A stretch of DNA of 50,637 nt. It comes from Chloroflexota bacterium (GTDB taxonomy: Bacteria > Chloroflexota > Dormibacteria > Dormibacterales > Dormibacteraceae). A model generated the notes under the pieces. That model ran no database searches, was not told where the DNA came from, and was given only the letters and a program-made list of their open reading frames with translations. The stretch covers positions 1 through 50,637 of the forward strand of contig VBGR01000050.1 of assembly GCA_005880695.1 (NCBI GenBank), given 5' to 3'. Shown one piece after another: positions 9,646 through 17,543 of this stretch (its first letter is position 1; each line of letters starts with the position of its first letter). Position numbers and translations under genes: made by a program.

Positions 9646-9656
9646 CCAGACCTCCA
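9635..9656 (+). promoter_or_regulatory. Stem-loop at the frr/uppS junction
   Basis: There is a perfect 9-base-pair inverted repeat: TGGAGGTCT (9635-9643), loop AACC, AGACCTCCA (9648-9656). It contains the frr stop codon and the only purine-rich Shine-Dalgarno-like stretch (GGAGG) before the uppS GTG at 9660. There is no U-run, so a Rho-independent terminator is unlikely. Occlusion of uppS translation or an RNA processing site are the inferred options. Confidence 0.55.
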
Positions 9657-9659
9657 GCG

Positions 9660-10370
9660 GTGCCCGAAGAGCTCCCGCCGACCCCCGCCCATGTGGGAAT
9701 CATCATGGACGGCAATGGGCGCTGGGCCCGCCACCGCGGCCGGCCGGTCTCCTTCGGCCACCGTGCCGGCGTGCGCGCCATCAAGCCCGTGATGTACGCC
9801 TGCGAGGACCTTGGCATCAAGGTCCTCAGCGTCTATGCCTTCTCGACCGAGAACTGGCGCCGATCGCGGCGCGAGGTGCAGACGCTGATGCGTCTTTTCG
9901 AGGAGGCCTTCCAGCGCGAGTTCGACGAGCTCAACGAACGCCAGATCCGCGTCTTCATCAGCGGCCGCCGCGACGGCCTTTCCGATCGCATCCTGGAGCT
10001 GATCGAAGAGTGCGAGACGCGGTCGCGGGATAACCGCGGCGGCGTCCTCAACGTTTGCCTTAACTACGGAGGCCGGGCCGAGATCGTGGACGCGGTGAGG
10101 CGGCTGATCGCCGAGAAGGTGCGGCCCGAAGCCGTCGACGAGGCTGCGATCTCGGCAAGGCTCTATGCGCCCGAGCTGCCCGACCCCGACCTCATCATCC
10201 GCACCGCGGGCGAGCAGCGGGCCAGCAACTTCCTGCTCTGGCAGTCCGCCTATTCAGAGTTCTACGTGACCGACACGCTCTGGCCGGATTTTGGAAAGCA
10301 GGACCTGGAGGCAGCGGTATCGGACTACCAGAGACGGACGAGAAGGTTCGGCGCCCGGCCCGCCGAGTGA
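9660..10370 (+). CDS. uppS: Isoprenyl (undecaprenyl) diphosphate synthase, cis-type
   Basis: This 236-residue cis-prenyltransferase makes the C55 (or similar) lipid carrier for cell-wall and glycan synthesis from FPP and IPP. It has HVGIIMDGNGRWARHRG (catalytic Asp in MDGNGRW), FGHRAGV, VYAFSTENWRRS, LNVCLNYGGRAEI, and the C-terminal DPDLIIRTAGEQRASNFLLWQ and FYVTDTLWPDF motifs. The start is GTG 9660, just after the hairpin at the frr junction; alternatives upstream are blocked by the frr stop. It overlaps cdsA by GTGA. Confidence 0.97.
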   Translation: MPEELPPTPAHVGIIMDGNGRWARHRGRPVSFGHRAGVRAIKPVMYACEDLGIKVLSVYAFSTENWRRSRREVQTLMRLFEEAFQREFDELNERQIRVFISGRRDGLSDRILELIEECETRSRDNRGGVLNVCLNYGGRAEIVDAVRRLIAEKVRPEAVDEAAISARLYAPELPDPDLIIRTAGEQRASNFLLWQSAYSEFYVTDTLWPDFGKQDLEAAVSDYQRRTRRFGARPAE

Positions 10371-11185
10371 ATCGGAGCCCGCTCATGGTCCGGATCCTGA
10401 GCGGGGGCGCCTTCGCGCTCATCGCCCTGGCGCTGATGTACGCCGGCTCCGTCGGTACCTATGTGCTCGCGGCCGGGCTTGCGGCCCTCGCCCTCTGGGA
10501 GTTCCGCGGCCTCTCGGGGCAGATGGGATACCTGGCTCCGACCTGGCTCCTCTACCCGCTCGGCGTCTACTTCACTTTCAGCGGGACGCTGCTGAAGAAC
10601 ATCGACCTGAAGCTGGTGCTCTCGCTGGCGCTGGTGGGCGGCCTGATGGCCTTCCTCTTCATCCCCGGCCGGCGAGAAGGGCTCGGCCGCTGGGCGATGG
10701 GCATGGCGGGAGCCCTCTACGTCGGTCTTCCTTTCAACTTCTACCTCGTGCTCTACCAGTCATCCGCGAAGCACGGCCTGGCCTGGCTGGTCTTCACGGT
10801 CGGCGCCGCCGTGTTGAGCGACGTGGCCGCGCTGCTCGTCGGATCACGCCTGGGCCGGCATGCGTTCTTCAGCCGGATCAGCCCCAAGAAGACCGTCGAA
10901 GGCGCGGTCGCCGGAGTGGTCGCGGCGGTGCTCACGATCCTCTTTGGCAGCGCTGTCGCGCTGAGCCTCCCCTGGCCGCACGCGGTCGCGCTGGGGATCC
11001 TGATCGGGCTCTCTGCTGAGCTGGGCGACCTGGTCGAATCGCAGATGAAGCGCATCGCCGAGGTCAAGGACTCCTCGCACCTTATCCCCGGGCATGGCGG
11101 CGTCCTGGACCGGCTCGACTCGGCGCTCTTCCCGCCCATCCTCGTCTATTACTACGCCTTGCTCACGGGGCTTCTGTTCAGGTGA
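10367..11185 (+). CDS. cdsA: Phosphatidate cytidylyltransferase (CDP-diglyceride synthase)
   Basis: CdsA activates phosphatidic acid with CTP to CDP-diacylglycerol at the membrane. This 272-residue protein has seven or eight hydrophobic helices and the C-terminal CDS signature: SPKKTVEGAVAG, then SQMKRIAEVKDSSHLIPGHGGVLDRLDSALF (conserved KD, PGHGG and DR.D). The GTG start at 10367 overlaps uppS by four bases, and dxr overlaps its stop in the same way. The uppS-cdsA-dxr-rseP order is a conserved envelope-lipid cluster. Confidence 0.96.
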   Translation: MNRSPLMVRILSGGAFALIALALMYAGSVGTYVLAAGLAALALWEFRGLSGQMGYLAPTWLLYPLGVYFTFSGTLLKNIDLKLVLSLALVGGLMAFLFIPGRREGLGRWAMGMAGALYVGLPFNFYLVLYQSSAKHGLAWLVFTVGAAVLSDVAALLVGSRLGRHAFFSRISPKKTVEGAVAGVVAAVLTILFGSAVALSLPWPHAVALGILIGLSAELGDLVESQMKRIAEVKDSSHLIPGHGGVLDRLDSALFPPILVYYYALLTGLLFR

Positions 11186-12258
11186 AGCGCGTCGTCATCC
11201 TGGGCGCCACGGGTTCGATCGGCAGCCAGACGCTGGAGGTGATCCAGCGCTTTCCCGACCACTTTCAGGTGCTCGGCCTGGTCAGCGGACGCCGCTCTCC
11301 GTCCCAAACCGCTCCCTACGTCATCCGGGCGGACGAGGCCGGCGCGGAGGCGCGCATCGAGGAGCTGGTGACGCACCCGGACTGCGACATCGTCGTTACG
11401 GCGATCCCGGGAGCCCAGGCGTTAAGGCCCACCCTGGCCGCGCTCCGCGCCAAGAAGATCGTCGCCCTGGCCAGCAAAGAAGTGCTGGTCATGGCCGGCG
11501 AGCTGGTGATGGCTGAGGCCCAGCAACGGCTGCGGCCGATCGACTCCGAGCACAGCGCCATCTGGCAATGCCTCTGGGGCGAGTCGCTGGAGAGCGTGAG
11601 CCGCCTGGTGCTGACGGCCTCTGGGGGTCCCTTCTGGGCCCGGCCGGAAGCCGACCTGGACGCCGTCAGCGTGGCCGAGGCGCTGGCTCATCCGCGCTGG
11701 TCGATGGGCCCCAAGGTGACCGTCGACTCCGCCACGATCATGAACAAGGGGCTGGAGCTGATCGAGGCCCACCACCTCTTCGGCGTCGGCCTCGACCGGA
11801 TCGACGTCGTGATCCATCCCCAGAGCGTCGTCCACTCGCTGGTTGAGTTCGTGGACGGATCGGTCAAGGCGCAGCTCGGGCATCCGGACATGCGGCTGCC
11901 AATCGCCATCGCGCTCGGCTATCCGGAGCGCCTACCCGGCGTGATCCCGGCCGCCCAGGCTGCTGAGGTCGGGCGGCTGGACTTCCACCCGCTCGACCCC
12001 GATCGCTTCCCGGCGGTCGGGCTGGCCCGCCGAGCGGCCGAGGCGGGGAAGGGGGCGCCGGCTTGCCTCAACGCCGCCAACGAAGAGGCCGTCGCCGCCT
12101 TCCTGCGCGGTGAGCTGCCGTTCGGCCGGATCATCCCGGCGGTCGCGGCCGCCCTGGCCGCCTTCCCCGGAACCGGTCCGGACCTGGACGCCGTTCTGGC
12201 CGCGGACGAATGGGCGCGGGACTACTTCAAAGCAAAGTCGGGTAAGTTACCCGCGTGA
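11182..12258 (+). CDS. dxr: 1-deoxy-D-xylulose 5-phosphate reductoisomerase
   Basis: DXR (358 residues) performs the committed MEP-pathway step to 2-C-methyl-D-erythritol 4-phosphate with NADPH and a divalent metal. Visible are the NADPH loop ILGATGSIGSQTLEVI, the metal/substrate motif PIDSEHSAIWQC, TASGGPFW, HPRWSMGPKVTVDSATIMNKGLELIEA with its conserved Lys and metal-ligand Glu, and NAANEEAVAAFL. The usual LANKESLV loop reads LASKEVLV here, so the Asn and Ser of NKES are changed while Lys-Glu remain. GTG 11182 overlaps cdsA. The 3' end contains a 15-base palindrome (12239-12253) just before the stop. Confidence 0.95.
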   Translation: MKRVVILGATGSIGSQTLEVIQRFPDHFQVLGLVSGRRSPSQTAPYVIRADEAGAEARIEELVTHPDCDIVVTAIPGAQALRPTLAALRAKKIVALASKEVLVMAGELVMAEAQQRLRPIDSEHSAIWQCLWGESLESVSRLVLTASGGPFWARPEADLDAVSVAEALAHPRWSMGPKVTVDSATIMNKGLELIEAHHLFGVGLDRIDVVIHPQSVVHSLVEFVDGSVKAQLGHPDMRLPIAIALGYPERLPGVIPAAQAAEVGRLDFHPLDPDRFPAVGLARRAAEAGKGAPACLNAANEEAVAAFLRGELPFGRIIPAVAAALAAFPGTGPDLDAVLAADEWARDYFKAKSGKLPA

Positions 12259-12285
12259 AACCCGAGCGGAGCTTGGCGGCCTGAC

Positions 12286-13353
12286 GTGGCGGCTTTGAAC
12301 TGGCTCATCTGGGGCGCTTCTGTCGTCGTCATGTTCCTGCTCTTGATCGCGCCCCATGAAGGGGGGCACTTCGCGCTCGCCAAGCTCTTCAAGGTCAGGG
12401 TCATCGAGTTCTCCCTGGGCATGGGCAGCAAGCTCTGGTCTGGGACGGCCGGAGGCACTGTCTACGCGCTCCGAGCGCTTCCGATCGGCGGCTTCGTGCG
12501 TCTCGGCGGCATGGAGCCCGGCGACTACTCCGACCCAGCCGGCTTCCATTTCAAGCCGGCCTGGCAGCGAATCCTGATCCTGCTCGGCGGCCCCGCCGTC
12601 AACTTCCTGGTGGCGATCGTGATCGCGACCGCCATCGCGGCCCCGGCGATCTTCATCCAGCCGGGCACTGTCACCGGACTGATCGTGCCCAGCCCGGCCT
12701 ACTCGGCCGGCATCCGGCCCGGCGACCGCATCCTCTCGATCGATGGTCACCCGGTCCGCCAGCCGACGGACATCCGCAAGGAGGTCGACGCCAACCCGAC
12801 CGGAGCGCTCGTCTTGGTGGTGGCCAAGAGTGGTGGCGGTCAGTCCACCGTCACGGTCACGCCAGAGTTCGTCAAGAGCCAGAACCGGCCTTTGATCGGG
12901 ATCGAGACGCAGCCGCCGGCCACGGTCGGCCAGGTTCTCCTCTACGGCGTCACCTACCCGTGGGAGACGACCAAAGGAATCTTCAGCGGGATCGTGATGC
13001 TGGCGACCGGCCAGATCCCCGGCGGCATCCTGGGCGGCCAGGGCTTGACCGGGGCGATCGGGATCGGCTACATGACGATCAACGCCGCGCAGCAGGGTCC
13101 GCTGGTCTGGCTCACCGTGGTGGCCATCCTCTCGGTCGCGCTCGGGTTCGCCAACCTGCTGCCGCTGCCGGCCCTCGACGGCGGCAGGATCATGGTGGTC
13201 CTGCTGGAGGCGCTGCGCGGCCGGCCCTTCGACCGGGAGAAGGAGATGCAGGTCCAGCGGTATGGGCTGGTGGCCCTGCTCGCGCTGGTCGCTTTCATCG
13301 CCTACTTCGACATCCAGAGGATCCTGAACCACCAGTTCCCGGGACTGAAGTAG
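12286..13353 (+). CDS. rseP: Site-2 intramembrane zinc protease, RseP/RasP family
   Basis: This 355-residue M50 protease cleaves membrane substrates such as anti-sigma factors or remnant signal peptides within the bilayer. The zinc motif HEGGH is at residues 24-28 in the first helix, followed by the MRE-beta-like GFVRLGGM segment. A single PDZ domain covers about residues 105-190 (GLIVPSPAYSAGIRPGDRILSIDGHPV). The third metal ligand lies in NLLPLPALDGGR (Asp298), and a last helix ends the protein. GTG 12286 follows dxr by 27 bases. The position between dxr and ispG is standard. Confidence 0.95.
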   Translation: MAALNWLIWGASVVVMFLLLIAPHEGGHFALAKLFKVRVIEFSLGMGSKLWSGTAGGTVYALRALPIGGFVRLGGMEPGDYSDPAGFHFKPAWQRILILLGGPAVNFLVAIVIATAIAAPAIFIQPGTVTGLIVPSPAYSAGIRPGDRILSIDGHPVRQPTDIRKEVDANPTGALVLVVAKSGGGQSTVTVTPEFVKSQNRPLIGIETQPPATVGQVLLYGVTYPWETTKGIFSGIVMLATGQIPGGILGGQGLTGAIGIGYMTINAAQQGPLVWLTVVAILSVALGFANLLPLPALDGGRIMVVLLEALRGRPFDREKEMQVQRYGLVALLALVAFIAYFDIQRILNHQFPGLK

Positions 13354-13377
13354 CCGGCAGCAGGGATTCAAATCTCA

Positions 13378-14502
13378 GTGAAGAAGCGCAGGTACTCGAT
13401 TCCCGTGCGGGTGGGGGACGTCGTCGTCGGAGGCGCCGCCCCGATCGCGGTCCAGACGATGACCAAGACCGACACCCGCGACGTCAAGGCCACGGTCGAC
13501 CAGATCCTGCGGCTGCAGGAGGCGGGCTGCGAGATCGTCCGTCCGGCGGTTCCCGATCGGGAGGCCGCGGAGGCGCTGAAAGAGATCGTCAAGCGCTCGC
13601 CGCTGCCGATCATCGCCGACATCCACTACGACCACACGCTGGCCCTGCTGGCGTTGGAAGCCGGCGTCCAGGCGCTGCGGCTGAACCCGGGCAACCTGCC
13701 GGACCGCGAGAAGGTCATCAAAGTGGTGCAGGCCGCCAAGGAGCGCGACGTGCCGTTCCGGATCGGCGTCAACGCCGGCTCGCTGCCCGAAGAGGTCCAC
13801 AAGTCACTGCGCGAGCAGCACGCCATCGATCGCGACGACCGCGAGCGCACCGCCGATCGCATGGTCGAGGTGGCACTCGGCCATTGCCAGATCCTGGAGG
13901 ACCTCGACTACGGCGCCGGTCACATCAAGGTCAGCTTGAAAGCGACGGACGTGCCCACCAATGTGCTGGCGAACCGCAAGTTTGCGGAGGCCCGGCCCTA
14001 TCCGATCCACCTCGGGGTGACCGAGTCGGGCCCGGTCCAGGCCGGCAGCATCCGGAGCGCGGTCGGGCTTGGCATCCTGCTCGCCGACGGAATCGGCGAC
14101 ACGATCCGGGTCTCGCTGGCGACCGACGACCCGACCGAGGAGATCCGGGCGGCCTACGAGGTCTTGAAGGCACTCAACGTGCGGGTCGAGTCGCCGACCC
14201 TGATCGCCTGCCCGACCTGCGGCCGGCTCGAGTACGACATGGTGCCGGCCGTGAAGGTGGTGGAGGAGCACATCAAGGCGCTCAAGGTGCCGATCACGGT
14301 TGCGGTGATGGGCTGCGTCGTGAACGGACCGGCGGAGGCCCGGCACGCCGACATCGGCGTCACCGGCGGGCGTGGGAAGGGCGTCATCTTCAAGAAGGGC
14401 AAGCTCTACAAGACAGTCCCCCAGGCGGAGCTGCTGGAGGTGCTGCTGGCAGAGGTGGACGCCCTGGCCGCCGAGAGGTCCGGCACGGCGAAGGCGGGAT
14501 AG
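13378..14502 (+). CDS. ispG: 4-hydroxy-3-methylbut-2-en-1-yl diphosphate synthase (IspG/GcpE)
   Basis: This [4Fe-4S] enzyme of the MEP pathway converts MEcPP to HMBPP. The 374-residue short form has the TIM-barrel half (PIAVQTMTKTDTRDVKATVDQI, ADIHYDH, LRLNPGN, RIGVNAGSL, HLGVTESG). The C-terminal cluster-binding half has CPTCGR and MGCVVNGPAEA, supplying the three cysteines and the Glu ligand. GTG 13378 starts 24 bases after rseP. With dxr in the same run, isoprenoid synthesis is by the MEP route. Confidence 0.97.
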   Translation: MKKRRYSIPVRVGDVVVGGAAPIAVQTMTKTDTRDVKATVDQILRLQEAGCEIVRPAVPDREAAEALKEIVKRSPLPIIADIHYDHTLALLALEAGVQALRLNPGNLPDREKVIKVVQAAKERDVPFRIGVNAGSLPEEVHKSLREQHAIDRDDRERTADRMVEVALGHCQILEDLDYGAGHIKVSLKATDVPTNVLANRKFAEARPYPIHLGVTESGPVQAGSIRSAVGLGILLADGIGDTIRVSLATDDPTEEIRAAYEVLKALNVRVESPTLIACPTCGRLEYDMVPAVKVVEEHIKALKVPITVAVMGCVVNGPAEARHADIGVTGGRGKGVIFKKGKLYKTVPQAELLEVLLAEVDALAAERSGTAKAG

Positions 14503-14514
14503 GAAAGCCGGTAT

Positions 14515-14534
14515 CTCCCCCCAGCTGGGGGGAG
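14515..14534. repeat. Perfect 20-bp GC palindrome between ispG and proS (REP-like)
   Basis: CTCCCCCCAG (14515-14524) is followed directly by its exact complement CTGGGGGGAG (14525-14534). The flank GGCAAGGTGGGGGGA continues a pattern typical of dispersed extragenic palindromes in high-GC genomes. It may act as an mRNA-stabilising or transcription-attenuating hairpin between the two operon segments. Only one copy is obvious in this window. Confidence 0.5.
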
Positions 14535-14584
14535 GGCAAGGTGGGGGGACGGAGCTTCCGCTCGATTGGCGCCACGCATTTCAG

Positions 14585-14590
14585 TAGGCT
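14585..14590 (+). promoter_or_regulatory. Candidate -10 element upstream of proS
   Basis: TAGGCT ends 11 bases before the proS ATG. No Shine-Dalgarno is evident in the 11 bases, so a short-leader or leaderless transcript is possible. The evidence is weak; read-through from ispG is equally likely. Confidence 0.25.
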
Positions 14591-14601
14591 GAACGTTCCG
14601 C

Positions 14602-16059
14602 ATGGCCGTGAGCGAAGAGCAGGACTTTGTCAAGCAGATCACCAAGATGTCGGTCGATTTCGACAAGTGGTACACGGACGTGGTCCGCAAGGCCGAGCTG
14701 GCCGATTACGCGCCGATCGCCGGCACGATGGTGCTCCGCCCTCTCGGCACCGCGACCTGGGACGCCATCCGGCGTGCTTTCGACGACCTGATCGCCGAGA
14801 CCGGCCACGAGAACTGGATCTTCCCGCTCTTGATCCCCGAGGACGTTTTCATGAAAGAGGCGGAGCACGTCCAGGGCTTCGCACCGGAGGTGGCCTGGGT
14901 CACGCGAGGCGGCAAGGAAGACCTGGCGGTTCCGCTGGTCGTCAGGCCGACCAGCGAGACGATCATCGGCACGATCGTCCGCAAGTACATCCAGTCGCAT
15001 CGTGACCTCCCTCTGCTCACCAACCAGTGGGCCAACGTCGTGCGCTGGGAGATGCGGACGCGCCTCTTCCTCCGCTCGCGCGAGTTCTACTGGCAGGAGG
15101 GTCACACCTTCCACGCCACAGCGGCGGAAGCGGAGAGCGAGGTGCTGCAGATCCTCGACGACTACCGGGAGATCGCGGAGGACTGGCTCGCAGTCCCGGT
15201 CATACCGGGCCGCAAGACCGAGGTCGAGAAGTTCGCCGGCGCCGAGTTCACGACCAGCATCGAAGGCATGATGCGCGACGGACTGGCGCTCCAGATGGGG
15301 ACTTCGCACTACTTCGGCCAGAACTTCAGCAGCGCCTACGACATCGGCTTCACCAATCGCGAGAACCGGCGGGAGCTCTGCTACACGACGTCCTGGGGCA
15401 TCTCCTGGCGGCTGATCGGAGGCTTGGTGATGGCGCACGGCGACGACAGCGGGCTCGTCATGCCACCGCGCATCGCACCGGTGCAGGCCGCGATCGTTCC
15501 GATCTTCCGCGACGAGGCGGGCAGGGAGGCGGTCAGCCGGTTCCTGGCGCCCATCACTGCCGCGCTGAAGGGAAGGGTGCGTCACCGCGTCGACTGGCGC
15601 GACAACCGCCCCGGTGACAAGTACGCGCACTGGGAGGTACGCGGCGTGCCTTTCCGCGTGGAGGCCGGCCCGCGCGACGTGGAGGCAGGCCAGGTGGTCG
15701 TCGTCGACCGGCTCAGCCGCGAGAAGCGACAGGTGCCCGCGGCGAGCCTGGCGGACTGGCTGGTCGACGAGCTGAACGCGTATCACGCGACGCTTTTCGA
15801 GCGCGCCCGCAAGTTCCATACCGAGCACACGGCGCACCCGCAGACGAAGCAGGAGTTCCGCGACTTCTTCGAGAATGGAAACGGTTTCGCGTGGGCCGCC
15901 TTCTGCGATCGGACCGAGTGCGAGCTGGAGCTGAAGGACCAGCTCGGCGGCGTGACCGCGCGCAACAAGCCCTTCAGGGTGGAGGGCGGATTCCCGGACC
16001 GCTGCGTGTGGTGCGAGCAGCCGGCAACCACGGTGGCGGTGTTCGCCAGGGCCTACTGA
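14602..16059 (+). CDS. proS: Prolyl-tRNA synthetase, archaeal/eukaryotic type (ProS type 3)
   Basis: ProRS of 485 residues charges tRNA-Pro. It belongs to the short form without the bacterial insertion (editing) domain: the N-terminus FVKQITKMSVDFDKWYTDVVRKAELADYAP and the class II motifs VVRPTSETII, LLTNQWANVVRWEMRTRLFLRSREFYWQEGHTFH and the motif 3 region are contiguous. The anticodon-binding domain and the C-terminal domain unique to this form follow (zinc-like Cys at CDRTECELE and CVWCEQP). The ATG at 14602 gives the canonical N-terminus. The downstream glycosyltransferase overlaps its stop codon by a CTGA junction. Confidence 0.96.
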   Translation: MAVSEEQDFVKQITKMSVDFDKWYTDVVRKAELADYAPIAGTMVLRPLGTATWDAIRRAFDDLIAETGHENWIFPLLIPEDVFMKEAEHVQGFAPEVAWVTRGGKEDLAVPLVVRPTSETIIGTIVRKYIQSHRDLPLLTNQWANVVRWEMRTRLFLRSREFYWQEGHTFHATAAEAESEVLQILDDYREIAEDWLAVPVIPGRKTEVEKFAGAEFTTSIEGMMRDGLALQMGTSHYFGQNFSSAYDIGFTNRENRRELCYTTSWGISWRLIGGLVMAHGDDSGLVMPPRIAPVQAAIVPIFRDEAGREAVSRFLAPITAALKGRVRHRVDWRDNRPGDKYAHWEVRGVPFRVEAGPRDVEAGQVVVVDRLSREKRQVPAASLADWLVDELNAYHATLFERARKFHTEHTAHPQTKQEFRDFFENGNGFAWAAFCDRTECELELKDQLGGVTARNKPFRVEGGFPDRCVWCEQPATTVAVFARAY

Positions 16060-17543
16060 CCCCGAGTCGGGCGCGCGCTCTCCTGCCGCCGGCCGCGCTG
16101 GTCCTGGTGGTCACGCTCGCCGCTCACCTGGAGTCCTTGCTCCGGCGAGCGAGCGACGGCGATGAGGACGCCTACAGCGCCATCGCTCGGCTCATGCTGC
16201 AGGGCGGCCGCCTCTACGCCGACGGCGGGGTCGACAACAAGCCGCCGGTGATCTTCTGGATCTACGCGGCGGCCTTCCGACTTTTCGGCAACTACAACCT
16301 CTTCGCGGTGCACATGCTGAAGGTGGCTGTGGTGCTGGCCACGGCGGCATTGGTCGGGGTGCTGGCCAGAAAGCTCGCCGGCGACTGGGCCGGCTGGATC
16401 GCGGCTCTCTTCTACGGACTGTTCACGGCCGCAGGCGGCCCCCAGCAGTACGCCGGCGCCAACACCGAGGTGTTCATGAACCTCCCGCTCGTGGCGTCCA
16501 TGCTCCTGCTGCTCAACCGGCGGTTCGCCCTGGCTGGAGCGCTGATCGCGCTGGCCTGCCTGACGAAGCAGGTGGCCATCGTGAACCTGCCTCTGGCCTT
16601 GATCTTCGCGCTGGTCTCAGCCTCGCGCGCCCGCAATCTCGCGGCGCTGCTGGCGGGCTTCGCCGCCGGTGCCGGCCTGCTGCTGGGCGCTCTCGCGCTG
16701 ACCGGCTCGGCTGCAGGGTTCTGGCGCTGGACGGTCGTCAGCCTCGCCAGCTACGAGTCACCGGTCTGGGGATCGGGCCAGGCCCTGATCTACCTGCGGG
16801 AGTGGTTCCTGCCCTGGCTCCTGGCCACGCCGTTGCTCTGGGCCCCGGCACTCTACCGGCTGGCGACCAAGCCCTGGCGGGAGATGCGAGCTCCGGAGCG
16901 GACCATCGCCGGCTGGCTGCTGGTCGGCGTCCTCGGCGCGGTCGCGAGCGGACGCTTCTTCAGCCACTACAACATCGCGCTCGTCGCTCCGCTCGCCATC
17001 CTGGCCGGGGCGGCGCTGGCCGAGCTGCGGCGCCTGCCGCGGCGAACCTGGCGGGGGTTGCTGGCCGCGGGAGCCCTGGCCGGCACCCTTGCCGCAGGCA
17101 TCTTTCTGCTCGCCGATGCTCGGCTCCTGCCCGCGCCGGTCAGGCTGACCGGGACCCCGCCAGACCGCAGCGGCGCCGCCGACTACGTGCGGGCACACAC
17201 CAATCCGGGCGACCGCATCTTCGTTTGGGGGAATGCGCCTTACGACTACGTCCTGTCCGAGCGGACCCCGGCCTCGCGGTTCACAGCATTTCTGCGTGGG
17301 TTTCCTCGCGAGCAGGGCCTGGAGCCGCGGAACTGGGACACCACGCCGGACGTCTGGCCCGCCCTGAAAGAGGACTTCGTCAACCACCCTCCGGCGTTCA
17401 TCCTGGACACTTCGACGGACCCCTACGGCACCTTCACGCACTATCCGTTGAGCCGTTTTAGCGAGGTCGCGGCGCTCGTGCGGGACGGCTATGAGCCCGT
17501 CGCCGTGGTCGAAGGCGTGACCATCTACCAGCGCCGCGGTTGA
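16056..17543 (+). CDS. Polytopic membrane glycosyltransferase, ArnT/GT39-83-like
   Basis: This is a GT-C-fold membrane protein of about 495 residues with roughly ten hydrophobic helices. The first loop carries an acidic motif (RASDGDEDAYSAIARLMLQGG, then GGVDNKPPVIFWIYAAAFRLFG), as in enzymes that use polyprenyl-phosphate sugars. The soluble C-terminal part includes DRIFVWGNAPYDYVLSERTP. It likely transfers a sugar to lipid, protein or glycan outside the membrane; the acceptor is unknown. Start choice matters: CTG at 16056, overlapping the proS stop as CTGA, gives LTPSRARALLPPAALVLVV, a natural basic end plus first helix. The nearest GTG downstream (16107) cuts that helix; GTGs at 16008/16011 lie deep inside proS. 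It overlaps the next gene by TTGA. Confidence 0.8.
   Translation: MTPSRARALLPPAALVLVVTLAAHLESLLRRASDGDEDAYSAIARLMLQGGRLYADGGVDNKPPVIFWIYAAAFRLFGNYNLFAVHMLKVAVVLATAALVGVLARKLAGDWAGWIAALFYGLFTAAGGPQQYAGANTEVFMNLPLVASMLLLLNRRFALAGALIALACLTKQVAIVNLPLALIFALVSASRARNLAALLAGFAAGAGLLLGALALTGSAAGFWRWTVVSLASYESPVWGSGQALIYLREWFLPWLLATPLLWAPALYRLATKPWREMRAPERTIAGWLLVGVLGAVASGRFFSHYNIALVAPLAILAGAALAELRRLPRRTWRGLLAAGALAGTLAAGIFLLADARLLPAPVRLTGTPPDRSGAADYVRAHTNPGDRIFVWGNAPYDYVLSERTPASRFTAFLRGFPREQGLEPRNWDTTPDVWPALKEDFVNHPPAFILDTSTDPYGTFTHYPLSRFSEVAALVRDGYEPVAVVEGVTIYQRRG

Noticed and set aside
12239..12253. 15-base palindrome CGGGTAAGTTACCCG at the end of dxr
   Set aside because: It is within coding sequence, its folded stem is only about five pairs and no T-run follows; probably chance.
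12960..15005. Very long plus-strand open frame overlapping rseP, ispG and proS
   Set aside because: It is Arg/Gly/Pro-rich low-complexity translation of the wrong frame of three well-supported genes, typical of high-GC DNA.
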